51,620 nucleotides of DNA, taken from IMG/VR virus record IMGVR_UViG_3300006754_000027, positions 1 to 51,620 of that record. The stretch is one strand, 5' to 3'. Positions 32,795 through 43,500 of the stretch are shown here, in pieces. How positions within the stretch are numbered: position 1 is the stretch's first letter; each line of letters starts with the position of its first letter. The notes under the pieces were generated by a model. It was not told the origin of the DNA. It saw only the letters and a list, made by a program, of their open reading frames with translations, and searched no databases. The DNA is from a virus. A program made the translations under genes and the position numbers.

Positions 32795-34028
32795 GTTTAG
32801 ACCTCAAATCAATAGTCCATCTAATCGTTAAATAATTTTCAGATTGTATACCTTGGATTGTCGAAAAATCTTTTCTACTAGTTAAATTCTCAGTAAAAGT
32901 TTTTTTTGCGAATAATCTATATTCACGATCATTATCTCCCAAAGTTGTAGTAGGTTGCCACTCCCAAGGAGGAGAAGAGTTTTTCATGGATTCTTTAACA
33001 TTAGTAGTCCATAATCCAATATGATGTAATCCTCCAAACATATTAAACATATTTAAATCATCATAATGTAGTTTAGTAGTCATTTGAATTCTAGGGTCAG
33101 TAACAAAATCAATCGGATTCCTTAACTCACCCACCCCAGATAACCAAGCTGTTCCAGTCCATTTAGTAGGGTCCCCAGGCCAAGTACTATAAAGAGCTTC
33201 AGCCTCGGCATAAGTAGGACACCTAATAAACCCCCTGGCATCTACATTTCCTTGCCCATCGTAGTTCATGCTGCTCATCCCATTATAACTTCTTGTACTT
33301 CCAATCCCCCCCTCACTACAAACTACATTAAGCCCAGGTTCATTTCTAAAATCCCCTTCTAGTGAAGATACCGCAGCTACAATAATATCCACTTCGTTCT
33401 GCGCGTACTCATTTCCTGCGTTAAACCCTGGGCAATATGCCCCTACCACATAACCAGAAGCAGCGTTTTCTCCAGATACATTCCATGCTAATCTATTTTC
33501 AAACTGCCCAAAAGAAACAGCCCCGTCAGCACTTACATTAACATAAGCACTATTTCCTGGCTCTAATCTTGTATCTAAAGGATCTGGATAAGAAGGTAGA
33601 TAAATAGGAGGTTCATAAGAAGTATCATCACTTCCTGGAATACTGGCTGACACCCATAAAGATCTAATTACCTGATTACCCGATACAGTTCTATCAGGAT
33701 TAACCCAAGAAGTTGGATCATTAATAGCATCAGAAGTTACATAATACGCAGTTGCTCCAACAAGAGGAGGAGCTATATCAGTACAGCAAGTTTCTGCATA
33801 TACTGGATTATTACCTAAGTTCTTATTAGAAGTACCAAAGCTAATAGCATTTATACGCCAGTTAGAAGTATCCATAACTCTAGGCTCAATACCTAAAGTA
33901 CTAGAGGGGACAGTAAGCATATCTACAATACTTTCTCCTGCTCCATCTACAACTAAGTTATCTTCTGAAGCAATTAATTCAGAAGTCCCGTCATGGGCTA
34001 TAGCAAAAACCTCTACCTTACCCCTCAT
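32787..34028 (-). CDS. Tail protein paralogue A, 413 aa
   Basis: Longest of the three paralogues. N-terminus GKVEVFAIAHDGTSELIASEDNLVVDGAGESIVDML; end LFAKKTFTENLTSRKDF, YLTIRWTIDL. Between them is a long insertion (about 80-340) absent from the others, with LPSYPDPLDTRLEPG and several Gly/Asn-rich loops, perhaps a surface domain. Very good ribosome binding site GGAGGTGG about 7 bases before ATG. Overlaps the gp7-like gene by 11 bases. Related small structural proteins occur in other T4-like phages to my memory, but no name is secure. Confidence 0.75.
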   Translation of the reverse strand: MRGKVEVFAIAHDGTSELIASEDNLVVDGAGESIVDMLTVPSSTLGIEPRVMDTSNWRINAISFGTSNKNLGNNPVYAETCCTDIAPPLVGATAYYVTSDAINDPTSWVNPDRTVSGNQVIRSLWVSASIPGSDDTSYEPPIYLPSYPDPLDTRLEPGNSAYVNVSADGAVSFGQFENRLAWNVSGENAASGYVVGAYCPGFNAGNEYAQNEVDIIVAAVSSLEGDFRNEPGLNVVCSEGGIGSTRSYNGMSSMNYDGQGNVDARGFIRCPTYAEAEALYSTWPGDPTKWTGTAWLSGVGELRNPIDFVTDPRIQMTTKLHYDDLNMFNMFGGLHHIGLWTTNVKESMKNSSPPWEWQPTTTLGDNDREYRLFAKKTFTENLTSRKDFSTIQGIQSENYLTIRWTIDLRSKHD

Positions 34029-37000
34029 GAATATCCACCTCCGTTAATTGGTCGGCTGCGAACACATCAACCACATTTCCAGTTGATACCACATTAGGAT
34101 ACATTTCATAATTAGATCGGTAATTTAATCTCGATCCCCCACTCGCTTCCATAACTCCAGAAGTAGTAGTAGCATTTCTACTAGCAATTCCAGTTTGTAA
34201 ATCTTTAAAGAACCTAAATACAGCTTTTAAATCACTTTTATCTAACTCAATATTTCCATACTGTGTTTCAATCACCGCATAATCCTCTTTATTAGTTAAG
34301 TCCGTAATAGAGATCTTTTCAAATACTATAAACTTTGTATCATCACCTGTCATAGTGAAGAACTCTAAAACATATTTTTGATCAGTTCTATGAATTTTTC
34401 CAAAAGTATCTTTATACCTATCAGGGGGGACGGCACCCTTATTATTATAGGTACTAAACTTAAACTCAAACTCTTCTCTAGTATCCTTCCCTATTTTTAT
34501 AATAGTTTGAGGGCTAGTTCCTAAAGTAACTGAAGGTAATAACGCTTCATAGCAATGAATCCCTTCATTATTCAAAACCACATTAGGATTAAACTCTGCA
34601 TGCTCTGCTTCTTTTATAGGAAAGGTAAAGGTTTGAGCATATGATTTTATGGTATTAATACCCTTAGAGTGCAAATCAGATACAGGTATTTGTACCCAGG
34701 AATCATAATATAATCCACACTCATCATACACTCCGTTAGGATCAAATATCCAAACTTTTCCGTCTTCAGGCTCCGTCCTTAGAGTATACCCTAGAGTTTG
34801 ACCACCAATAATTACAGAATTTAAATCACTGTTATGAGCGGTAAGTTTAACTGAATATCTATGATTAGGCTCTAACAAATTTCTAGCTTTGTTAGTTGAA
34901 TCACTATTATCTATTCTAACTCTTACTCTCGGGAAGAGGCTATTATCAGAAGATCTATGGTATTTAATAATAGGATTATTTACTAAATACTTATTATAAT
35001 CGAACTCATTAACTTGAGATCTAGACCACTTAAATATAGAAAAGATTGGGTGCTGTTTAAACACGGTAGGAGCAGAGGTATCCACTAACTCTATAGAACT
35101 TACTAAATGTCTGTTATAAAATTCTGGGCTGTTTAAATACACATCTGCTGCTCCAGAAGCAGCCGAAGTCCCAAGCTGATGGTCTCCAAACATCCCTGAT
35201 ATACTAAGGATACCACTCCCTCCATAGTAAGAAATATCTACCTCATTTAAAGGAGAACTGGTTTGGAGGAAAGAGCTTACTTCTATCGCAGAACCATCTG
35301 TATCAAAATTAGCATTATAAATTAAAGGACTATATGTATGGGAGAATATATTAGGACCTCCAGATAACCTACTATAATTATCAGACATAGGGTGAGAACC
35401 ATAAACAGAATTGTAAGTATTATACAACCTATTAACCATTTGTCCAAATTTAAAATGTTCATAATAAGAAAGGCTCTCATCGGATCCTTCATTATTAATC
35501 AACTGATTTGCTATAGATTTCACCACACTAATGGTCCAACCAGATCTCGCACCTTCCGCATACCAAGAGCTTAAATCGTTAGGAGCTAATAAGGAACTGC
35601 TGGCAGTCCAATCCCTATTAATGTACCCATCATCATTATAATACCCAGATACAATAGAGCTTGCTTGTAAAAACTTTTCTTTATCATGCATTTTATTCAT
35701 TACATACATGATATCATCTAACTGTCCTCTTCTTCCATAAGTTTGGCAAGAAGAGGATTGTAAGTTTAAGTTTGCTCTAGATGCAAAAGTATTACTGATA
35801 TCATAACCAAACATAGAGCTTGGTGAAGTTAGATTTTGACATATATCCCAAACAGGATGAACATTGAATAATCTACGACCTATACCATAACCATTACGGT
35901 TTGGGATTGTATTAACAGGTTGAAAGTCTTGAGAAGATGGTACAAACCCTAAAGGGATATACCCAATAGCTGATGTATAATAAGAGTTTGAAAGAGTTAA
36001 TGAGCCTGGATTATTTCTTCCTATTCTCGTAAACATCTTAGTCTCTGGTAAGAGATTATGATAATTTCTTCTTCGTAAAGAGTTTCTATTAACTGAATCT
36101 AAAGGTTGAAAGGTATTACCAGAGAGTAAGAAATCATGGGTATCCTCCACTTGACCTCGTTTAAAGCGATTAGGGAGGAGACCATTAGTAGTTGCCATAG
36201 CAGCCATATCTACCGCACTAACTGCAAATCCAGTTGTAACAGTAGAAGATCCTTCATAGAGATCATAAAAATTCGGTCGTAGTTCTCTACAATCATTATC
36301 CGCTATCGCATCCATACCATCTATAACACTGGATAGAGATAGAATAACTTCAGGAATGGCGTGAGCAGGGACCACTTGATCCAAGATTTTAAGCATCTGT
36401 GAGAGACCGTAATGGGTATTGTAACTTAATAAGTGAGACCCCCAATCAAAACTACTAGCATCAAACATCATCAAGAAGTGAGAAGATTTTCCATTCCACA
36501 GACTAAGAAGACTAACAGGATCAGGAGTTTTATCCTTGGTAGCTTCCTTAATAATTACATCATAATTGGGAGGATAAGTAGGATCAGTCCCAAACATAAG
36601 GAAAGCGTTTAAAATTCTAGTAGTATCCACCGTCTCAGTGGTATATTCTCTGATGTATTTTACAACTGATGCAGTAAATGTTTTATCTACTCCGTAACAC
36701 TGTAAGTAATAAGCCACCCTTTCAACTAATTTATTACTAACCATACAGTCCGTATAGTACTGCCTTTTCTCATATGGAGGAATATAAAACTCTCTGCCTC
36801 TATACTGGAAAACAAACCTAGGATCGTATTGAAGCTTTATTGTAATAGAATCCTCTGTTTCTACCTCTCCAGTTCTATAAACTCTTCTTCCATCATCATA
36901 ATCAATATAATGATAAGGACCTTCCCACACAGCTATATCAGGCTCTAGTCCTAAAAGCCAATCTATTTTCTGGGCATCAATAGGATAAACAAAAGCTAAT

Positions 37001-38481
37001 GTTGGAAAAGGCTTTCCTCCCAACATAAACTGATCTGGGAATTCCCTAACGAGATTAAAGAGAATAGTATCAACAGCGTACTTTACATTAACATCCATAC
37101 TACTAGAAGAATAGTCTAGAATTCCTAACTGTTGGGCAACTTCTGGAGTATAAGTTTTAAAGTTTTTAAATGCAGCAGAACTTGTAGCTAAAGAATAGTA
37201 AAGAAGGTCTGGTAAGTAAGACTCCCAAAGCTCTTGGATATGGGCATCAACATTGTATACATCAGTCCCAAAAAGAAGATCTAATAAAATTTGAATAGAC
37301 TTCTTAGTTCCTTTAGCTTTATAAATAGAGACCGCATTTCTAAGTTGAACTCTCCACTTATCAACATCTGCACCGATCATACGCCAACCAATCAACTCAC
37401 CTAAAAGCTCTAAAAACTCGTCTGGACATTTTCCTATATCATAAAGAACCCCAAGTTCATTCCCCTCATTTGTTCTATCTGCCAAGCTAAAGGAAGTACC
37501 TTCCAAAAATCTAGTAAACGGTCCTACATTTTGAACATCGGTTATTTTAGCCTCTGTATTAATATAAGTATTAAAAGCATCCTCCACCTTTTGGTCTGGG
37601 CTGTTGAGGTAGTGTGGAGAATAAATAATACTATTTAAAGTTTTAAGGTTGTCTAATAACTGCGTACCGCTAGTCCATGTACCAGCACTCATCTCGACAG
37701 AAGACAAATAAGAAGTAGGAACAATATCGTCAATCCCCCACCATTGCTTATTTCTCCATAAGTATTCTTGATAAATGTTTATGGTATCTTCTAGAACAAT
37801 AGATCTTCCTTTCCATAGATTAGTAGTGATTAATTCAGCTACTGCGTTGGAGGGATCAAAACCGTTAGTAGGACCTTCTCTATTTAAAAAGAACAACCAC
37901 CCTAAATTATCAGCTAAAAACTTATAAGTACCAGAAGAATCATTTGCGTATGCGCTTGCTGTAAGAGTGGCTAAGTTTTGAACCCCTACATCAACAGGGA
38001 TTGTTGGAAGAAAGGTTCCACTAATATAATCTAAAAACTCCCCACTAGAGGAATAGGCTTTATAACTCTTTGTTAGGGGAAGTAAGAAATATCTTTCAAA
38101 ATCATCAGGAGATATAGTAGCAGGGTTTTGATCTTTAAAGAAATAAGAAGCAAATCCTGATGGTGTATTTATCGCAGATAAATAAGTGTCATCCGTTAAG
38201 GAGGAAAGAGGAAGGATAGTAGCCTGATGAGCATTAGCAACTAAGTGGCTATTTATAACTTGATTAACAAAACCAATATGCTCCCCACTCAGGGTCTGCT
38301 CATCACTAAAATAAAAAGACGGAATAATCTTTTTTATAGCTTCTAAATAGTTCTGTTTAAAATAAGTTTGTGCTTTTTTAGTCTGCTCTACATTATCCTT
38401 AGCTGAAACTACAGCTACAATCTCAGGAACAGGCTGATCCAGACTGTTAAACTTAGAGCTTTTTACATATCTTCTTGACAT
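34018..38481 (-). CDS. gp7: Baseplate wedge protein (gp7-like, P2 gpI-type domain), 1487 aa
   Basis: Large wedge protein. Residues about 345-410 (DIGKCPDEFLELLGELIGW ... LRNAVSIYKAKGTKKSIQILLDLLFG) match the tail-protein-I domain of P2, found at the core of T4 gp7. Directly follows gp6- and gp25-like genes, matching the (gp6)2-gp7-gp25 wedge. Longer than T4 gp7 (1032 residues), with a beta-rich C-terminal half (about 900-1487). Start overlaps the gp6 stop (TAATG). The wedge initiates baseplate assembly and transmits the contraction signal. Confidence 0.82.
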   Translation of the reverse strand: MSRRYVKSSKFNSLDQPVPEIVAVVSAKDNVEQTKKAQTYFKQNYLEAIKKIIPSFYFSDEQTLSGEHIGFVNQVINSHLVANAHQATILPLSSLTDDTYLSAINTPSGFASYFFKDQNPATISPDDFERYFLLPLTKSYKAYSSSGEFLDYISGTFLPTIPVDVGVQNLATLTASAYANDSSGTYKFLADNLGWLFFLNREGPTNGFDPSNAVAELITTNLWKGRSIVLEDTINIYQEYLWRNKQWWGIDDIVPTSYLSSVEMSAGTWTSGTQLLDNLKTLNSIIYSPHYLNSPDQKVEDAFNTYINTEAKITDVQNVGPFTRFLEGTSFSLADRTNEGNELGVLYDIGKCPDEFLELLGELIGWRMIGADVDKWRVQLRNAVSIYKAKGTKKSIQILLDLLFGTDVYNVDAHIQELWESYLPDLLYYSLATSSAAFKNFKTYTPEVAQQLGILDYSSSSMDVNVKYAVDTILFNLVREFPDQFMLGGKPFPTLAFVYPIDAQKIDWLLGLEPDIAVWEGPYHYIDYDDGRRVYRTGEVETEDSITIKLQYDPRFVFQYRGREFYIPPYEKRQYYTDCMVSNKLVERVAYYLQCYGVDKTFTASVVKYIREYTTETVDTTRILNAFLMFGTDPTYPPNYDVIIKEATKDKTPDPVSLLSLWNGKSSHFLMMFDASSFDWGSHLLSYNTHYGLSQMLKILDQVVPAHAIPEVILSLSSVIDGMDAIADNDCRELRPNFYDLYEGSSTVTTGFAVSAVDMAAMATTNGLLPNRFKRGQVEDTHDFLLSGNTFQPLDSVNRNSLRRRNYHNLLPETKMFTRIGRNNPGSLTLSNSYYTSAIGYIPLGFVPSSQDFQPVNTIPNRNGYGIGRRLFNVHPVWDICQNLTSPSSMFGYDISNTFASRANLNLQSSSCQTYGRRGQLDDIMYVMNKMHDKEKFLQASSIVSGYYNDDGYINRDWTASSSLLAPNDLSSWYAEGARSGWTISVVKSIANQLINNEGSDESLSYYEHFKFGQMVNRLYNTYNSVYGSHPMSDNYSRLSGGPNIFSHTYSPLIYNANFDTDGSAIEVSSFLQTSSPLNEVDISYYGGSGILSISGMFGDHQLGTSAASGAADVYLNSPEFYNRHLVSSIELVDTSAPTVFKQHPIFSIFKWSRSQVNEFDYNKYLVNNPIIKYHRSSDNSLFPRVRVRIDNSDSTNKARNLLEPNHRYSVKLTAHNSDLNSVIIGGQTLGYTLRTEPEDGKVWIFDPNGVYDECGLYYDSWVQIPVSDLHSKGINTIKSYAQTFTFPIKEAEHAEFNPNVVLNNEGIHCYEALLPSVTLGTSPQTIIKIGKDTREEFEFKFSTYNNKGAVPPDRYKDTFGKIHRTDQKYVLEFFTMTGDDTKFIVFEKISITDLTNKEDYAVIETQYGNIELDKSDLKAVFRFFKDLQTGIASRNATTTSGVMEASGGSRLNYRSNYEMYPNVVSTGNVVDVFAADQLTEVDIHEG

Positions 38482-40082
38482 TACACCAGAACTGTATTAA
38501 TTGTAAAATTATTTAATTGAATAATCTCATTAAACTCCACATCAATCACCTGGGGAACATTATCTACGGTAGAATATCGAACTTGAGGCAACGCAAAAAT
38601 ATCTCTATTAAGCTCCATAGCTACAAAAGGTTTTCCAAAATCAAAATTATCCGTATTAAAATGTTCTAAAATTACTGTGGATACTTGTTGTTGAATATCA
38701 CCTTCTATAGGCTCTAAATCTTTATCTATTCTGATAGTTACCACCAAATCTAAAGTTCTAATAAGACCGTCTACTACTACAACCTCATCAGTTAACATTT
38801 TTTTAGGTTCAATCTCTTCTAATAATTCTTTCTTAAAAGAAGTAGATGCCTTTTGCAAAGTAATAGGCGTATCTCTTTCCAGAGTATAAACATCAATCAC
38901 ATTCGCTGAGGAGAAAGCATCTCTTACTACAGCAGTTGTTTTTCCTATAGTCCCCTGCTTTGATCTAAAAGTATTACCTATAGCAATATAATCTTCTAGT
39001 GTAACCACACGATCCTGTCTTTTAAAAGTATAAGGAGCATACTTTTTAGCATGTTCAGAAGTTTCAGCATTAGCTCCACCAGTAGCCGCTGTTCTATTCT
39101 CGGTAACAGCATTAAAAACCCGATCATCAGCACCAACAATAGTAGTATTAACATTGATAGCTGATTGAATAGTATTACCTCTGGGTCCTCCCCCTACACG
39201 ATAAAGAATTGTAAAGGTAGACCCTTGAGGAGGGGAAAGCCCTAATGCGTTATCCCCAAATACAACAGTGGCAGCATAGCTGTCATTATAAACTACTTGG
39301 AAAAGTTTATCATCTCCACCAGATGCTGAATACAGTCTTTCTACTTGTTTATAAGCCCCTGTTGCTATATGACCATCACCAGCGTTAACATAGACTTGTA
39401 CACTTCCATCAATGATAGGGCTGTCTAATAAAGGTATTGTTTTATTAGATTCTAAAGTATCAAAAGTCCCTTGCTGTCTATTAAGAGATCCTTCTAGAAA
39501 GGCCACATTAGTAAACACACTACTCAAAGCGTTATCAGCTTCACTTCCTTCAAAATAAATCATACCATCACTATTTTGAATATCTTGAATAGCATTATCT
39601 ACTACTTTATAAATAGTATAATTAGCAGGCTCCCCATCTTCTTTAGAGGTTATAGAAAATACTCTGGATCCTGTATTATAATGTAAAGGAAAATTAGCTA
39701 CATCTGGATCTGAATCTAAAGTAAGTTTACCCCCCGCAGCAGCCGCAAGAGGACCTTTCATGGATACTCCTACTAACTCTAAAAGCTTTTTTAAATTGTG
39801 TCTATTCTTTACAGTACGCAAATAATTTTCATTAGCAAGCATGTCTGCTTTTAAAGAGGTAACTGCTCCCATATAGGATACTATCTCAATAAGCATCATA
39901 CCCAAATCTGATTCAGAAAAGTTTTGATAATCTTCAGGGTATACAGATTTAATATATTCTATTAAATCTGCTCTAATAGAGTAAAAATCATTACCTGCAT
40001 AATCAATAAAGTCTTGCTTTTTTCTATCTGGGATAGCACCCAACTTCATAAAGTCTGTAGTAGTTGTTCCTGAAAAAATCAT
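38481..40082 (-). CDS. gp6: Baseplate wedge protein (gp6 / baseplate J-like)
   Basis: 533 residues. J-type features: ESDLGMMLIEIVSYMGAVTSLKADMLANENYLRTVKNRHNLKKLLELVG (about 60-108), the 'NL..LL..VG' hallmark, and the later HAKKYAPYTFKRQDRVVTLEDYIAI with a C-terminal VVTIRIDKDLEP strand. Forms the iris ring of the wedge with gp7 and gp25. ATGA overlap with gp25 upstream and TAATG with gp7 downstream, so the three are made in a coupled way. Slightly shorter than T4 gp6 (660). Confidence 0.93.
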   Translation of the reverse strand: MIFSGTTTTDFMKLGAIPDRKKQDFIDYAGNDFYSIRADLIEYIKSVYPEDYQNFSESDLGMMLIEIVSYMGAVTSLKADMLANENYLRTVKNRHNLKKLLELVGVSMKGPLAAAAGGKLTLDSDPDVANFPLHYNTGSRVFSITSKEDGEPANYTIYKVVDNAIQDIQNSDGMIYFEGSEADNALSSVFTNVAFLEGSLNRQQGTFDTLESNKTIPLLDSPIIDGSVQVYVNAGDGHIATGAYKQVERLYSASGGDDKLFQVVYNDSYAATVVFGDNALGLSPPQGSTFTILYRVGGGPRGNTIQSAINVNTTIVGADDRVFNAVTENRTAATGGANAETSEHAKKYAPYTFKRQDRVVTLEDYIAIGNTFRSKQGTIGKTTAVVRDAFSSANVIDVYTLERDTPITLQKASTSFKKELLEEIEPKKMLTDEVVVVDGLIRTLDLVVTIRIDKDLEPIEGDIQQQVSTVILEHFNTDNFDFGKPFVAMELNRDIFALPQVRYSTVDNVPQVIDVEFNEIIQLNNFTINTVLV

Positions 40083-40579
40083 CCTAATCTAACCTCAACA
40101 TCAAATATATCTAAAGACTCATCCAAAAGCTGGAGAGTTAATTCTACTCGTAAAGTATGGTTTTCTATTTCTCTATCGTCACTACTAATTGTTAAGACTA
40201 AAGGTTTCGCTATAGAAAAATAAGTAGATAATGTTAACAAAATATCTCTTCTTATTAAATTAAAAGTAGTTTCATCTAATGGCTCAAATACATATCTTCT
40301 TAAGTCTAGCCCAAACTCAGGAAGCATTACTCTTTCTCCCTTTTGAGTAAGAAGTAATTGTCGTAAATTGTTTCTAATTAACTCTACACCATATGCCTTA
40401 CTAAAATAATTAGACTGTGAGGTATTTTTCGGAGGTACTCCAGGGGGTACAGTATTATCTAAAGGCTCTATTAAAGGATACGAGAACCCCGCTCTGCGCT
40501 TACGCTCAGATGCTATACTCTTTTTTACAGAAAGAGATACAGGAACTCCATAAGTGTTATGTATAGTAGTAGTAGCCAT
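40079..40579 (-). CDS. gp25: Baseplate wedge protein (gp25-like)
   Basis: 166 residues. Sheath-initiator wedge component shared by contractile tails (P2 W, type VI TssE). Signature: LIRNNLRQLLLTQKGERVMLPEFGLDLRRYVFEP, i.e. 'N..Q.L.T..GER...P.FG..L....FEP', then helix LIRRDILLTLSTYF and a final strand pair HTLRVELTLQLLD. Some 35 extra N-terminal residues (ERKRRAGFSYPLIEPLD) compared with T4 gp25. Starts on the stop of the upstream gene (TAATG). Confidence 0.95.
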   Translation of the reverse strand: MATTTIHNTYGVPVSLSVKKSIASERKRRAGFSYPLIEPLDNTVPPGVPPKNTSQSNYFSKAYGVELIRNNLRQLLLTQKGERVMLPEFGLDLRRYVFEPLDETTFNLIRRDILLTLSTYFSIAKPLVLTISSDDREIENHTLRVELTLQLLDESLDIFDVEVRLG

Positions 40580-43500
40580 TAGGTTTTAAGATTCTCAAAG
40601 AACCCTTTTTGTCCATTATAATTTTTTAGAACTTCATTAGAAGCTATTGCTTTATTATATAGTTTAAAACTACCTAAGAACCCATACAGACCACTTTTTC
40701 TACCACCCCATCTACCGCCCATAAAATTCATACCGTTTGTCACTCCTGGAGTATAGGTAGATAATTCCCTACAGTGCATACCATCCGTATAGCCTCCTCC
40801 AATAATCCACGGAGTAATAGGAGGAGAACCTCCCCTACCCCTGAATTGGGGACCATTCCAATACCAAAAATCATTGGAGCCTAAACTATTAGGTGGGAAG
40901 AAGGGCGCGTTTTTAGGTAAAGTACCTTCAAAAGTATCCGTATACTGGAAAGAACTCGTATCAATTAGACTAGGTATATTTGGAGAAGTAGCTATTCCAA
41001 AAGTAGCCTGGATACTTTGAGACTTCATTAAAACTCCGTTTAGATAAATACTTACTAAATCCCTACTATAATCAATAGTAGTCGTTGCTAAACAGAATTT
41101 AGAAGAGACATCATTAAATTTAATCCCGCTCACAGCAGTTGAAGTATCTATCGTTATACCATAGAAACCAGATGCTCCTGCATAATCATGAGGGCAATTC
41201 CCTTCATCAGCAGATGCATTTAAGAAAGTTACCCCACTTGTGTTTACTGATTGAGTAGGGGCCATGTAAAAAACAAGACCACTATCAATACTATTATCAC
41301 TGGGGTTATTGCTAGGTGGAGCCCCTTGCGTTAATCTTCTATCTCTAGAGAACCCCATAAGCAGTCCTTTAACCGCAGTATCGCCGTTAGCAGGACCCAC
41401 AATCCACTTGTCGTCAACGGAGGATAAGGTCCCTCCTCTGTTCTCACACCCTAAGATCACCCTATGCAGGGCTGATACCTCACTATCCGTATTCCATCCC
41501 TTACTATTTGCATCTGCTAAATCAGGCACATGAACCCAGGATTCAATTGTAGCTCCTCCACTAGCATACAAAAGACTATCAATATCATTCCAACCTCCCT
41601 CCAGACGAGCATAACTATAAGGTCTATAAGGGCTTAAAAGATACTCATCATTAGAAGTATAACTAGAGACTTTGGGGTTTCCGTCCCCATCTGTACCAGA
41701 GAATAGATTACAAACTCCTCTAAAATAAGGAAGACCTATTCCCGAAGGGAAAGTGCTATCAATAGAAGATGCTACTAATTGGGCAGCTTTCTCACTAGAA
41801 GAACTAGTAGTACAGTTAAGAACTTTATATTTTGTAGAATTAGGATTAACTAAATCAGTATCTAAGAAATTATAAATAGCTACTAATTTATCAGTTGTAA
41901 TATGATCATTTAATGATAACACAGTTCCACTCGTACCCGACTCTAAATCTTTATCAGTATTAATAATTCCCCCCACTCCCACAGGAGCCACCATTAATTC
42001 CTCTACTGTAAACTCATCTTGGGGTACATCACTTTTTATATACTCAGGGCATAACGGAAGTACAATACCTGATACTTCATCAGGTTGAAACATTATTCTT
42101 TCTTGTAAGCCTAATTGAGCTTTTATCTTACTCTTATCTAAGGATTTTAAATTATTAATAGGGATCTGACCCATAATGGCAGGGTTATCATCGGGTGATA
42201 ATATAACATGGATCTCAATTTGCTTCTTTCTTTTATTAATCTTATTATCATGAGAACTGATTTTAGAATATAATACTTGTCTTTGGTTAATTAAAAGTGC
42301 TGAATCTTCTCCATATCCCTCAGTCTGATAATCAGTGATTAGTGTAGACAGATCATATACTTCTCTATTTCTCTGTCCAATTAAAACTTGTAAAAAATGA
42401 TCATCATCATAGAACTCTTGGATGCTAGGGTCTTCACTTATGGTTTCCATATCAAAAACCGTATCTACCCACTGGTTAAAAGTGTTCCAAGATATTGATT
42501 TTCCTTTTCCTCCTAAGTTTGGATTGTACTGTAGCATCCATTTAACTGCTTGAGAAGGAACCCCTCTTCCTAAGATAGGCCCAGAAGAATCAAAATAAAC
42601 CGCACTTACTATATTAGTAATACACCCTTCATAATCTAAACCTCCTCCATAAGAATCATAATAAATACCTGTTCTAGAAAATAAGAACTGGCCTTTTTTA
42701 GCAACAGGGGGTCCTATACCGCTGGTATTAATAATTGATTTAGTAGTGTCTGCTTCTGTTCCGCTTAAAGACGTAGGGATAATCCACTCCCCTGTTTCGG
42801 GATCCCTTTGTAATCCTGTGGCAATGTCAAAGGTAGTAGAGTCTCCTACTACCTCACTTAGTGTAGAACCATCATAAATACTATTGGGATCGTCTAAAAC
42901 TACATCCCCATTAAAAACAGGTTCTGGGTGGTTTAAAGGATCAGCTAATCTAGCTTGCTTCACTTCAGCAATAGCATTTAGCTGGCTGGCACATTTATCA
43001 GAAAAGGCTACGGCTCTTTCTAAAGTATCTTTATGCTTATCATAAACAAGACTAGCTGCTTCCGTAGCAGGAGGGGGAGCAAAATACGATATAGGCTCTC
43101 CAGTAATGGGGTCTGTCCCATCAAAACCTACAAAGGTAGAGGCTGCTCCTGCGGGACCATTTTGAAGAGCTTCATAAGTCTTCATCTGATCTATACAGGT
43201 TTTAATATCTGTATAGCTATTTACTAAACCTTCTCCAATTAACCATGCTTCTGCTCCAAAACCTATAATCTTACCTAAACCAGCTAAATCTCCCAAACCT
43301 TGAAGAGCATTTTCTTCTACACCTACCCCAGAAGATTTAGATACAAATACAAATTTACCTTTATCTGTGTCATACTCCATAATCCCCGTATCAATAAATA
43401 TAGCTCTAAGAATATCTTTATATACAGAATCGGCTTGATCTTTCCCCGCTTGAATACCCCCTCCTATATCATCTAAAATAGAACCAGGAAACATACTCAA

